Positions 35,289-46,925 of a stretch of 64,000 nt of DNA are shown here, in pieces. Source of the stretch: Atherix ibis. Taxonomy: Eukaryota; Arthropoda; Insecta; Diptera; Athericidae. How positions within the stretch are numbered: the stretch's first letter is position 1; each line of letters starts with the position of its first letter. The notes below the pieces were generated by a model. That model saw only the letters and a list, made by a program, of their open reading frames with translations, was not told the origin of the DNA and did no database searches. Location: contig OY282605.1 of the NCBI GenBank assembly GCA_958298945.1, forward strand, positions 41,146,811 to 41,210,810. Direction: 5' to 3'. The position numbers were made by a program, and so were the translations under genes.

Positions 35289-36525
35289 CGAGGTCTGTTC
35301 AAAAAGTATCGCGAATTTTAAATTTCCGCGGGTTACGTATATTTGATTTTCGATTTTTTTTGTGGCGTTATGTTGGTACTCATGTCTCTTAATTATGCCG
35401 ACAAGTTCAGTCATTTTGAATATTCAGTTAATTTTTGACAGCTGCTTTGCTTGCACTTGTTTTGGCTCGTCTTCGACCTTTACCCATTCTAAAAAATGGA
35501 TCAAAGAATCTGTTTCGGGAACAAAAAAAAGTAACATGGGGCCAGATCTGGGGAATACGGTGGCTGCGGCATTATAAGTGTGTTGTTTTTGGCCAAAAAT
35601 GGCAAAATCCAATTTTTGTTTCCACAAATCCGGGCGCTTCTGGCAGATTGCTTCACGCAACTTGCGCATAACTTGCAGGTCATATTCCTTATTGACCGTT
35701 CTACCCTGTTGCAAGAACTCATGATGCACCACGCCCCTGTAATCGAAACCTTCACATTCGACCGAACTTGGCGCGCTTCTTTCGGTCTTGGCTCGTGCGG
35801 CAGCTTCCATTGGGATGATTGAGCTTTGGTTTCTACTTCATAACCATAAACCCATGATTCGTCACCAGTTATGACCCTCTGGAGCAAATTGGCGTCGTCG
35901 CGGACAGAGTCCAACAGCTCCTTAGCAATGTTAATGCGATGCGGTTTTTGGTCGAAATTGAGCAATTTTGGTACGAATTTTGCGGCGACCCGTCTCACGC
36001 AAAAATCATTGGTAAAAATCGAATGGCACGAGCCAATCGATATGTTTAAGTCCTTAACAACTTCTCTAACGGTGATTCGACGATTGGCCAATACTATTTT
36101 CTTCACTTCATCAATGTTTTCGTCTGTTGTTGACGTGCTCTGGCGTCCGGCACGCTTTTCGTCGGTTACATTTTCTCGGCCCTCTGAGAACATTTTGTAC
36201 CACCGATAAACGTTGCTTCGGTCCAAGGTAGCTTCACCATATGGTATGCCACAGTTAACATTCGGAATGCGTCCACGCAATTAACTTTGTTTTTCACACA
36301 AAATACATATTCTTTAATCCATTTTTTAGAATGCGCAAAAATCGAAGACGAGCCAAAACACGTGCAAGCAAAGCAGCTGTCAAAAATTAACTGAACATTC
36401 AAAATGGCCGAACCTGTCGGCATAAGTGAGAGACATGAGTACCAACATAACGCCAAAAAATCGAAAATCGAATATATGTAACCCGCAGAAATTCAAATTT
36501 CGGAATACTTTTTAAACAGACCTCG
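35289..36525 (-). mobile_element. Family-A mariner copy 4, 1237 bp, with 220-bp terminal inverted repeats
   Basis: TA flanks both ends (35287-35288 and 36526-36527). The left arm 35289-35509 and the right arm 36309-36525 are inverse copies of each other over about 220 bp. Both are the original 5' end of the element (terminal repeat, leader with TTATGTTGGTACTCATG, and the first codons of the gene). The true 3' end has been replaced by an inverted copy of the 5' end at the junction after TTCTTGTTCCCGAAACAG (minus strand, near 35510). The element ends look complete, so it could still have been mobilised in trans. Confidence 0.85.
35501..36330 (-). pseudogene. Most complete family-A mariner transposase, broken
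   Basis: The minus-strand 259-residue frame (35501-36280) keeps the N-terminal DNA-binding part deleted in most copies: VYRWYKMFSEGRENV, then EVKKIVLANRRITVREVVKD, then VRRVAAKFVPKLLNFDQK. ITGDESWVYGYEVETKAQS with the first catalytic Asp follows. After RSNVKV a deletion shifts the frame, and translation continues out of frame before returning at NKNWILPFLAKNN and YSPDLAPCYFFLF. The HDNAPAH segment with the second Asp is deleted and the third Asp is replaced (CYF for CDF). The C-terminus is cut by the inverted 5' arm. Confidence 0.85.
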
Positions 36526-37269
36526 TATATTAAAAATTCGTACCTTAAAGATTGGAAAAAAAGAAAAACCAAAAAAACGTATTTAGTTTATTGTAGCCCT
36601 TTTGGTATTTTCCAATTTATTTTTCTTTTTCTATTTTTGGTTTTTATTTTTGTTGTCTAAATACTATAGAAATTTAAATAAAATAAAAGCCAACCAGAAC
36701 AGAATCCGTTGAACAGAATACCACAAAAAGGCTGGGCACATAACATAACCTAAAAATAGTTTTATGGGCCCAATCCTCATCGAAATTTATCTTTAGACCA
36801 TGGCGTACTTTTTTCTGTTTATTTTTATTTCCATGTAGACTAGAATAAATATTTTAGAGTAGAAGAATTTTCTACGCTTAGTTATGTGGTAATTATAACC
36901 AGCAACAATAACCAACAACAACAACGAAAAACAAGGGGGGGGGGGGAAGGGGAACAACATTTTTCAAGAATACCATCTCGCCGCCACCGGATGTTGATGA
37001 TATTTAAAATTGTTTCTAAAAGTAAATTTAAAAATTTCTTCTGTTTCCCATTAGAAAAATTGCAACTGAAAAAAATTTGGTTAATTTGGAAATTAAAATG
37101 TGCCCCACATAAAAACAGGTACTTTTGCATACCTGAAACTCAGAATTTTAGATCTGGTTTTTTTTCTCTCGAAAGGATAGTTAAAAAAGCTTATAAATTT
37201 AAAAAGAAAAATAAGATGGATATTTTTTTTTTTGTAATAAGAAAGAAATTTGAATAAAAATTCCAAAAA
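36526..37269. other. Non-coding spacer
   Basis: No gene is seen. A poly-G tract lies near 36934-36943 and continues GGGGAAGGGG. A 123-codon frame (36886-37257) spans it, but its translation is low-complexity and Lys-rich at the end. Confidence 0.4.
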
Positions 37270-38121
37270 TGATCCAATTTGTAATACGAAAAGTGAAGTA
37301 TTAAATAAACTACATTTAAAATTTAGATTTTAATGAAATTTTTATTTAATTATATTGTTGGGATTTTGCCATTTTACAAGGACTATAAGAATATTAAATG
37401 GGTATCACTTGATTCTTTTTGGGGGGGAGGGGGTATGGTTAGTTTTTGATGATTATTTTGGTGCTGTATTTCGGCCATTAATTAAAGAAGGTTGATTTTT
37501 AAATGCTCTAAAGTTTAAGGTCTGTTCGAGTAAATATGATTTTTCGTGTAGACCAACAAAGAAAAAAATCCAACACCATTAAATCGAATGACCTTGTGGA
37601 GGCTTTTATTGGCATCACTAAATTCCGAAATTATGCGTCCAGACAATTTTACCTTCAATAAGGTTTATGGCGTCTTTTTATTGAAAGGACTTATGGTCCA
37701 GAATTAAAATCTTCAAATTCAGGTGATAAAAAGTTGGTTATCATACGATCAAAGGACTCAGAATTGATGGTAATGTTTCTCAAGAAATACCTTCAGAGCG
37801 AAATGCACATCGGATATTAATTTTTCACGGATAAAATAGCGTCTCTCAGTAACTTGTATGGTTTTCAGAGCCTCATATATGGTAATTTTGCTTACCGAAC
37901 GGTAAATAGGCCTCATCCTTGACGGCCATAGTCTCTTCTTAAAGCGAACTTTAAAATTACAATACGTTGATTGGTGATTTATAATATAAAACGAACCATT
38001 TAAAATAATTTTTTGGCAACTAATATATAAAATGGCAAATCCTAACCTAAACAAAAATCATTTCGGTGTATGACAGCTGTCAAATGACAGGACTGTCATT
38101 TCCGAACAACAAAATGGATAA
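37270..38121 (-). mobile_element. Family-B relic 5, 852 bp, both ends recognisable
   Basis: The left border TGATCCAATTTGTAATACGA and the right border (inverse TTATCCATTTTGTTGTTCGG) form the family-B terminal repeat pair. The palindrome TGACAGCTGTCA is at 38071-38082 and ATGACAGGACTGTCAT follows it. The minus-strand reading contains SFDRMITNFLSPEFEDFN, the FFWPELE-type transposase motif, with stops before and after. The length is near the minimum for the family here (about 850-880 bp once nested insertions are removed). A G-rich insertion (GGGGGGGAGGGGG) lies near 37421. Confidence 0.7.
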
Positions 38122-38639
38122 TCTTTTACTATGTCCTCATTCAATTATAAGTAAATTCCAAAGCCGTACATTTAGCAAAAAAAAGTTAAAAAAATTGTTT
38201 TCTTCTATTTTATTAAAAATGAATATTCATAATTTCAAACGGCAATGCAGAAGGTGAGAAATTTCAAAAATCTGAAGCCTTTTATCATGTGATATTAACG
38301 CTAGAAACCCATTACCGATAATCTCCGGGAGACAGACACACTTTGGAAGAGGGAGCCCCGTTTGGAATGGATTTCGTAAGATTTCTTCACATGAAGCCGA
38401 CCAAGTCACGGCATGATTTCGACGTCAATTGCTGGGAAAAATGACTATTTTCCATGGGCTAGGCTGAGATCATTCACATGCGGGAAATTTATTCACTTCA
38501 TTTGCACATTTATTATGCAATCTTTGAAACGATAAAACTGACTATCTCCACTGTGATGCGCTAACTGAGTCTGAGTCATTTTATTGTCTATTATAGGCGA
38601 TCGTCGTACCAAATGTGATCGGAAAATATTCACACATTC
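38122..38639. other. Unique non-coding sequence
   Basis: Fairly balanced sequence with no recognisable gene. It ends where the 463-bp array begins. Confidence 0.35.
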
Positions 38640-40595
38640 ACTTATGTTCACCTTCTGCCATTAAAGTTCATCCCGTTCCGTGCATTCCAATCAAATGCAT
38701 TTCGATGCAGATGCATTCAAAATAGACTTGATTCACAATTTGAAAAGTTAAAAAAAATTGCATTTTGTGAAAAGTTAAGAAAATTCCATTCCAAGCGGAC
38801 TGGTTTGTTTCGTTTCAATTTCGTTCCGATTTTCAAAAAAATTACAATTTCTTCTTTTTTTTCCTTTTTTTTGAATTTTCCTCTTAAATTTAAGCAAAAA
38901 ATTGAAATTTTATCTAAAAACAAAAACTAAACTGTTAATAAATTTAAAATTCGAAAAATGTTTTTTTTATGCATCAAAAAGAAAAGAAAAAAAACGAATC
39001 TGAAAAATTAAGAAAAATCAATTAAAATCGAACGAGGTAAATATTTTTTTCATTACATTGTAACATCTTTGAACCTTCCGCCATTACAGTTCATTCCGTT
39101 CCGCGCATTCCAATCAAATGCATTTCAATGCAGATGCATTTGATTCACAATTTGAAAAGTTGAGAAAATTCCATTTCGTTATTTCTTCTCTACATTCAGT
39201 CCATTTTCGTTCTGTTCCCTTTCATTGAAACCTTTTCATTGAGAATATACCAAGCGGACTGGTTTGTTTCGTTTCAATTCGTTCCTAGTTTCAAAATTTC
39301 TTCTTTTTTTTTTAAATTTTTCGTAAAACTTAAGAACAAAAATGGAACTTTTAAAACTTTATCTAAAAACAAAAATGAATCTGTTAATAAATTTAAGTAA
39401 TAAATTTAAAATTCGAAAAATGTTTTTTTTTGATGCATCAAAAAGAAATAAAAAAAAAGAATCTGAAAAATTAAGAAAAATCAATTAAAATCGAACGAGG
39501 TAAATATTTTTTTCATTACATTGTAACATCTTTGAACCTTCCGCCATTACAGTTTATTCCGTTCCGCGCATTCCAATCAAATGCATTTCAATGCAGATGC
39601 ATTTGATTCACAATTTGAAAAGTTAAGAAAATTCCATTTCGTTATTTCTTCTCTGCATTCAGTCCATTTCCGTTCTGTTCCCTTTCATTGAAACCTTTTC
39701 CTTGAGAATATACCAAGCGGACTGGTTTGTTTCGTTTCAATTTTGTTCCTATTTTCAAAATTTCTTCTTTTTATAAAAATTTTTCCTCAAAGTTAAGAAC
39801 AAAAATGGAACTTTTAAAACTTTATCTAAAAACAAAAATTAAACTATTAATAAATTTAAGTAATAAATTTAAAATTCGAAAAATGGTTTTTTTTGATGCA
39901 TCAAAAAGAAATAAAAAAAAAGAATCTGAAAAATTAAGAAAAATCAATTAAAATCGAACGAGGTAAATATTTTTTTCATTACATTGTAACATCTTTGAAC
40001 CTTCCGCCATTACAGTTCATTCCGTTCCGCGCATTCCAATCAAATGCATTTCAATGCAGATGCATTCAAATTAGACTTGATTCACAATTTGAAAAGTTGA
40101 GAAAATTCCATTTCTCCTCTGCATTCAGTCCATTTCCGTTCTGTTCCCTTTCATTGAAACCTTTTCATTGAGAATATACCAAGCGGACTGGTTTGTTTCG
40201 TTTCAATTTTGTTCCTATTTTCAAAAGTTTCACAATTTTCATCACATTGTAATATCTTTGAACATCTCTGCCATAACAGTTCATTCCGCCCCGCGCCTTG
40301 CTGTTCCCCTTTCATTGAGAATATACGAAGCGGACTGGTTTGTTCCGTTTCAATTTTGTTCCTATTTTCAAAATTTCTTCTTTTTTTTAAAATTTTTCCT
40401 CAAACTTAAGAACAAAAATGGAACTTTTAAAACTTTATCTAAACACAAAAACAAAAACTGTTAATAAATTTGAATAATTAATTAAAATTTTCGAAAAATG
40501 GTTTTTTTTTGATGCACCAAAAAGAAAATGAAAAAAAAAAGAATCTGAAAAATTAAGAAAAATCAATTAAAATCGAACGAGGCAAATATATTTTC
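38640..40595. repeat. 463-bp tandem array, about four units
   Basis: TGTAACATCTTTGAACC starts comparable blocks at 39059, 39522 and 39985 (spacing 463 bp), with a diverged start at 40249 and a partial unit from about 38645. Each unit carries CCGCCATTACAGTTCATTCC, AATGCATTTCAATGCAGATG, ACCAAGCGGACTGGTTTGTT and CAATTAAAATCGAACGAGG. Units 2 and 3 are nearly identical. The last unit has lost the middle. Small frames are array by-products. Confidence 0.9.
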
Positions 40596-42679
40596 ATCAC
40601 ATAAGGAACAACTTTGGATTCATATCCCCCCCCCCCCCCCAACCGTTTATCAAAATTAAATCTCAGCTTAAAACAGTAGGTGTGCAATTATATTAAATTC
40701 ATCGTCTACATTAGGGAGGTAGTCAATCGACTACTAATCAACTTCAATGAAACCATTAACCCCCCCTTTCCCCCTCCCATTAACCCATATCAACAATTAC
40801 TACAATTTACGGTGCACGAATATGCACAAACAACATTGTACCTTGGCTTTTTCGTGCTCGAACAACAAACCAACCCTCCTGCGTTAAGTTCGAACACAAA
40901 TTGAAACGTTGTAATTTTCACCCCCCCAAAAAACAGTTGACACCTAAACCCCATATACGCGTATATCCTGTGGCTTTGTCTACGGTTAATTTTCTCATCG
41001 GCGTCAAGTCTGATCACTTCATGCTGACTGTTCCACAAAGTTTGTCGTTGGGTAGGAAAACAAATGGGGGGGAGGGGGTGGTTTAAGTAGAGGTGGCCGG
41101 AAATTTCGGAAAGAATTGACACCAAACCGAACATTTTATTCACAATAAAATAAACAAAAATGATAAGGGAAGCAAATAGTATATTAAATGTGCATCAATA
41201 TCACCTTCTTCTTGTAACCATTCAGCTTCTAAGTTGAAACGAAAAATACATACACACCCCCTTTGGTTGATAGCAGTTAATAACTACCCCAATAATAATG
41301 ATAATAAAATTTTTCGATAACTTCCACGCTTTATTATCCATTGAAGTGGTCTTTATAAAAAAAAAAAAAAATTTCCATTATTTCCTTTTTGTACAGAGAA
41401 GGAAGTTCGATTCGATATCGGAAAATATTTTTTATATTTTCAAAAGGGGGAACAAAATATCTTCCCCTATACTTTTTGCTGCCCTTCCTCTTACCACCAT
41501 TACCAATTTTGAATATTTTTCTTTTATTATTAGTATTTTTATATGATTTTTTTTTGTGTGTTCACTTAATACATAAGTATCTATTTATTTATTTAGGATT
41601 TAAGATTCCTTTCTTCAGCTTATCCCCCGTTTTGTTAATGTCCTTTTAGCAAAACTTCCCATTATGGTGGTCTGTTCTCATTCTTCATTAAAAAAAAAAA
41701 AATTCAAGTTTTTTTCTTTTTCTTTACTCCGCAACCCTCACTTTTTTAGTCGATTCCATTTTGTTCACAATCCTTTTTGGCTTATCCTTATTATTCTTTA
41801 ATATTTTTTTTTTTAATATAAAAATCTTTTTTTTATTTTTAATATTGCCCAATACATTTATGAGCTCGTGGGGGAAAAGAGAAAAATTAAAGAGAAAAAT
41901 GAGAAAAGGAAGAAAAAAAAATGTCTGCCTTTGCAAAATCTCACTATTTATAGATGACTTTACAAAAATATCCTCTACAAAATATCCTTTTTTTTTCTTC
42001 GTTGTAACGCGGGAATGGCGGCAACACACTTCGGCAACGAGACACATTTTTCCTGTTTTCGCTTCATTTCGGCAGCACGAACATTTCGATGGGGATTTTT
42101 TTTTTTCAGAAGAATTTCCTTCTCGTCAAATTCATCTCTGCCGTACGAAACAGAAACGAACGAACATCGTGCCCAGTTCGGGTTCGTGAACTCGGAGCGG
42201 TGAATTTGTTTTATTTTGTCTATTTTTCTATATTCTCTCTGTTTGGTCGCATATTCACTGTTTTGACTATGGTACAGAACGAGTAGGTGGGAAAGGAAAG
42301 TTATGCAGACGATCCGCCCTTGTTATATTGGTTGAGTAAATAGGATAGAAAATAATGTTTTGAAATGAATTTCGGCTAATGCAGTCTATACATACTATAG
42401 CCATCGTGTTCTCTCTATCTTTTTCGCACCAATTCTCCTATTTACAAGTCCATATGTACAATGCCGTTAATCTTTCTCGTGTTATTTTTTTTCCTCTCAT
42501 TCTTTATTTTCTCCCAATTTTATCTTTTGTTTAGTACGTACCCGGACAGGCACTTTAATAAAAGTGGCTTACAAAATTGCGTTTGATTTTTTATAGTTTT
42601 ATATTTATTTAATGGATTTTTGTTGGTAATTTTTTTTTTTTTTTACAAAACGTTAATTTTTTTTTTTTTTTTTTAAATA
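40596..42679. other. Non-coding; balanced islands at 40.68-41.25 and 42.0-42.5 kb
   Basis: A poly-C tract of about 15 bases lies at 40628 and a G-rich tract near 41066. Frames at 40790-41143 (minus) and 41761-42189 (plus, 142 codons) resemble no family; the second begins in poly-T-encoded Phe. The 42000-42200 stretch (GGGAATGGCGGCAACACACT) could be 5'-untranslated sequence. No gene is claimed. Confidence 0.35.
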
Positions 42680-43550
42680 CAAAATCTGTTCAAAAAGTAA
42701 CGCGAATTTTGTGTTTTTTTTTTTTCAAAAATTATTTATTTATTCATGAATATCTATTTTGTCCCCTTCAAAGTAATCCCCACCAGATAATATACACTTG
42801 TGCCAACGTTTTTTCCAATCCTCGACGCACTTCAAAAAATTATTTTTTGTGATCTTGTTCAGCTTCTCCTTCGATGGCGTCTTTATCTCCTCAATCGTAA
42901 CGTAACGTTGTCCTTTCATGGGGCTCTTCAGTTTCGGGAACAAGAAAAAGTCACAGGGGGCCAGATCTGGGGAATACGGTGCCTGCACAATTATTAGTGT
43001 GTTATTTTTGGCAAAAAATGGCAAAAGCCAATTTTTGTTCTTCCAAAAATCCCCTCTTTTCTGGCGGATTGCTTCACGCAACTTGCGCATAATTTGCAGG
43101 TAATATTCCTTATTGACCGTTCTACTCTGTGGCAAGAACTCATGATGCACCACGCCCATGCAATCAAAGAAAACTGTAAGCAAAACCTTCACATTCGACC
43201 GAACTGGGTGCGTTTTTTTCGGTCTTGGCTCGTGCGGCAGCTTTCATTGGGATGATTGAGCTTTGGTTTCCACGTCATAACCATAAACCCATGATTCCTC
43301 ACCACTTATGACCCTCTGGAGCAAATTTGTGTTGTCCAACAGCTCCTTAGCAATGTAAATGCGATGCTGTTTTTGGTCGAAATTGAGCAAAAATCGAAGA
43401 CGAGCCAAAACAAGTGCAAGCAAAGCAGCTGTCAAAAATTAACTGATCATTCAAAATGGCCGAACTTGTCGCCATAAGTGAGAGATATGAGTACCAACAT
43501 AACGCCACAGAATTTTTTCAAAATTCGCGATACTTTTTGAACAGACCTCG
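42680..43550 (-). mobile_element. Family-A mariner copy 5, 871 bp deletion derivative with authentic ends
   Basis: The element is flanked by TA (42678-42679 and 43551-43552). The left end CAAAATCTGTTCAAAAAGTA is slightly mutated; the right end reads inversely as CGAGGTCTGTTCAAAAAGTA. It keeps the real 3' end of the gene, unlike the copies at 1, 23.2 and 35.3 kb. It shares protein changes with the 50.6-kb copy (FFDCMGVVHH, QSRTVN, TLIIVQ), so these two are sisters. Confidence 0.85.
42742..43435 (-). pseudogene. Family-A transposase pseudogene with first catalytic Asp changed to Glu
   Basis: Two minus-strand frames, 43244-43435 and 42740-43192, cover a shortened transposase. The N-terminal DNA-binding domain is missing. 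ISGEESWVYG replaces the ITGDESWVYG seen in other copies, so the first catalytic Asp is Glu. A 12-15 bp deletion removes part of DSVRDDPN. The HDNAPAH segment is deleted. The third motif PYSPDLAPCDFFLFPKLK and the C-terminus EDWKKRWHKC to DYFEGDKIDIHE and stop are intact. It cannot be active. Confidence 0.85.
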
Positions 43551-43557
43551 TATATTT

Positions 43558-43588
43558 AAAAAGTTTCTTTATTGTAAAGAAACTTTTT
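43558..43588. repeat. Perfect 14-bp hairpin beside a mariner end
   Basis: Arms AAAAAGTTTCTTTA and TAAAGAAACTTTTT with a 3-nt spacer, starting 8 bp beyond the mariner. A second small palindrome (AATTCT and AGAATT, 43589-43606) follows at once. No function is inferred. Confidence 0.8.
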
Positions 43589-43606
43589 AATTCTAAAAGT
43601 AGAATT

Positions 43607-44049
43607 AAAATGTTTCTTTATTGTGCCAAAAAAAAATATCCAAAAATTCACATTGAAAATTTTAAAGTGCTTAAAGTTTTCCGCCATATTGAAAAATAGG
43701 AAAAAGTTTTTTTTTCGATTACCAAAAATTTTCAAGACCCAAAAATTAAGTTTTACTCAATTTTTATCCATTAAATTCAAGAAATTTTCCTCTTAACCTA
43801 CTTGACAGTTTTTATTGTAATTTTATTTTTCGAATAAAATCTTTTTTTTTTTTTTTTTTTGCTAAGGAAACTAGAAAATTCCCTTCACATTTTATAATGG
43901 TTATTTTGAATAAAACACTGTATTTTTTTAACCCTCCAAACTGAAACCATCATGTAACTGCCACCATCATCTATTCTTGACATTTGCTCCCCCATTTCCC
44001 TTATTCGAATATAAAAATCATATCCTATATTCCTTGCTGTTTTGTGCTG

Positions 44050-44080
<31 letters not shown>

Positions 44081-45559
44081 AACTCATACTTATTATACAT
44101 TAATGTTAGGGATGGCCAATATTTATAGACGAACTAAGTAAGTTACCGTCAATCCAATATTGTGACGAGCAGCAATCCTCCTTCGAATCGAACGTGAAAT
44201 TGGAAAATTCTTCATTGAACGAAAAAAAAATAAAAATAAATAAAGGACGACTTTTTCGGGGGAAGCGCGAACAATAGCGTAAATACATCGAACATCTACA
44301 AGTTAGGTAACACGTATAGAGGAACACTTTTGAAGGACCCTCTTCAGAATGAATTGCTTGGCAAATTGTTAAGTATTGTTCGAAACTTTTGCGTAGGATT
44401 TACAACCAACCCTCTACGAGTGCGTTTCGTCATACTTGAGTAAGTAGTCCTTCATACTTGCAAGATACCATAAGCCAACCAGAAAAGGAATTATATCGAA
44501 TTTTCGTAGGAGGTCTCGTCTAGGCAATTCTACTCGTCGTATTCTATTTAAAGAAAAGGGGGAAAAAAAGGAAAAAATATGGACTATCATTTAAAATGGG
44601 ATATTTGCTAAGAAGTTGTTCAGTTACGATTAATTCTTCCATTGACTTTGTCTCATAAAAATGTTTCCCTTGTAAATATTACATAATTTCATGCTAACAG
44701 CATTTATTCCCATCATAACCTGTACTCGATAAGGTAAGAATTCGATTCGTCTAAAGATGAGCCTACAATGTCTAGTGTTGGTATAATGCTTAGCTTTGTC
44801 AAGACCCAAGAGCCGAAAGCCAATCGCCAAGAGCCCACATAGCCAAAAGCCAAGTGTAACATCAATTCAACCCTGATTAATATCATATCAGACTATTGCG
44901 TGTAAAAAAAGTACATGGTCCCAGCTGGACTAACTAACGACCACATCAATTGCAGTTCAGTGATTTTATTTACTGTGAACCCGTTTTTTTTCATATTTGA
45001 GTTGTTAAGTGAAGTAATGCCTTATTGAATTTGTTTACAAATAATATGTTAGCTGTAAGGCTCAGTTTGTCGTCTAATGAGCGTCATAAGTGGCAGTTTC
45101 CCTCTTGTCGATTCAAAGACTCTCAATCACAATATTAAACGTACATGTGGGTTTGCATGCCTATATCAATAATCAAGAATTTTTTTTTTTTCATAAATAA
45201 AAATTTTCGTATTTTTATTAACAAAAAAAAAACAAGAAAAAAGAATTCGAAAAATTCTAAAGAAAGTGGAAAAAATTCTTTGCAAAAAGAAAATTGAAGG
45301 AGTTTTTGCTTGATCAACTTTAGTTTTGTCCACTAAATATGATTTTTTTTTTTAAATATTTAATTAAAATTATTTACTAATGCATGCTTTCAGGTTTTTA
45401 ATGATTTTCCGCAGTGTGAGCTGAAGTTTTTTTCTTTCTTAGAGTTTTAGAGTTTGGACAAATTACTATCGACAATTTAGCATAAATTGAATTTTATCCT
45501 CTTCAAAGTTCTTTATAATGAGTACAAAAACAATTTTTCTTTTTGCATACATTTTCATA
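43607..45559. other. Non-coding; balanced island at 43.9-45.1 kb
   Basis: (TAC)n at 44050-44080. 44100-45130 has mixed composition but no frame with recognisable homology and no clear splice structure. Confidence 0.35.
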
Positions 45560-46925
45560 ACCTTAAAAGTTTTAGGATTTTTAACCTTAAAATTACTATA
45601 ATAATTTACCTTAAAAGTTTTAGGATTTCTAACCTCAAAAACGGTACGTCTCCCTTTCCTCAGAAATCGTACAATTCTACAATTTTTACTTTAAAAACTT
45701 TTTGTCTTTCTAACTTCAAAAGTTCTACGATTTCTAACCTCAAAAATTCTACAATTTCTAATCTCAAAAATTCTACGATTTTTAAGCTCAAAAATTTACG
45801 ATTTCTAACCTCAAAAACTTTAAGCATTTTTTACCTCAGAAATTTTACGACTTCCTATGACTTTTGCTATGACTTTTAAGCTCAGAAATTTATATATCTT
45901 ACCTCAAAAACTTCAAGTATTTTTACCTTAAAAGTACTAGGATTTTTAACCTCAAACACAGTACGTATTTCTACCGTCCAAAATCGTACAATTCTTCAGT
46001 TTTTACTTTGAAAATTTTCCGTCCTTCTAACTTCAAATATTCTACGATTTCTAACCTCAAAAATTCTACAATTTTTACTTCAAAAATTTTCGTCCTTCTA
46101 ACACCAAAAATTCTACGATTTCTCACCTCAAAAATTCCACGATTTTTACCTTCAAAGTTCTAAGATTTATATCCTCAAAAATTCTGCGATATTTAACCTC
46201 ACAAATTGTACAATTTCTAACCTCAAAAGTTCTACAATTCCTAACCTCAAAATTTCTACGATTTCTAACCGCCAAAATTCTACGATTTTTACTCTAAAAG
46301 GTTTTTGCCATTCTAACCTCAAAAATTCTACAAATTCTAATATCAAAAATTCTACAATTTTCAAGCTCAAAAATTTCAATTATTTTTTACCTCAAAAATT
46401 CTATGATTGCTAACCTCAAAAATTTTACGATTTCTAACCTCAGTAACTGTACGTTTTTCTACCCTAATAAAGCCTACAATTCTAAAAATTTTACTTTAAA
46501 AACTTTATGTCTTTCTAACCTTAAAAATTCTACGATTTTTAACCCCAAAATTTCTACAATATTTACTTTACCACAAAAATTCTACTATTTCTAATCTCAA
46601 AAATTCTGGGATTTCTAACCTCAAAATTTCTACGATTTCTAACAGCAAAAACTCTACGATTTCTAACCTCAAAAATTCTACCATTTCTTACTTCAAAAAT
46701 TCTACGATTTTTAACCTCAAAATTTCTACAATTTTTACTTTATAAGGTTTCCGCCGTTCTCATCTTAAAAATTCGAAGATTTCTAACCTCAAAAACTCTA
46801 CGATTTTTACTCTAAAAGGTTTCTGCCATTCTAACCTCAAAAATTCTACGATTTAACTTCAAAATTCTACCATTTTTACTTCCAAAAATTCTAGGATTTC
46901 TAACCTCAAAAATTGTACGACTCCA
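45560..46925. repeat. 24-bp minisatellite, about 55 degenerate units
   Basis: The unit is ACGATTTCTAACCTCAAAAA plus TTCT. The period is 24 bp with occasional indels and longer variant blocks containing CTTTAAAAACTTTTTGTC. Because 24 is a multiple of 3, frames through it give 8-residue repeats: SNLKNSTI on plus (45487-45879) and KIVEFLRL on minus (46167-46379). The repeats look amphipathic but are by-products of the DNA period. Confidence 0.9.

Noticed and set aside
41761..42189. 142-codon plus-strand frame
   Set aside because: It starts in poly-T-encoded Phe and poly-A-encoded Lys and has no domain; the overlapping minus frame is equally long.
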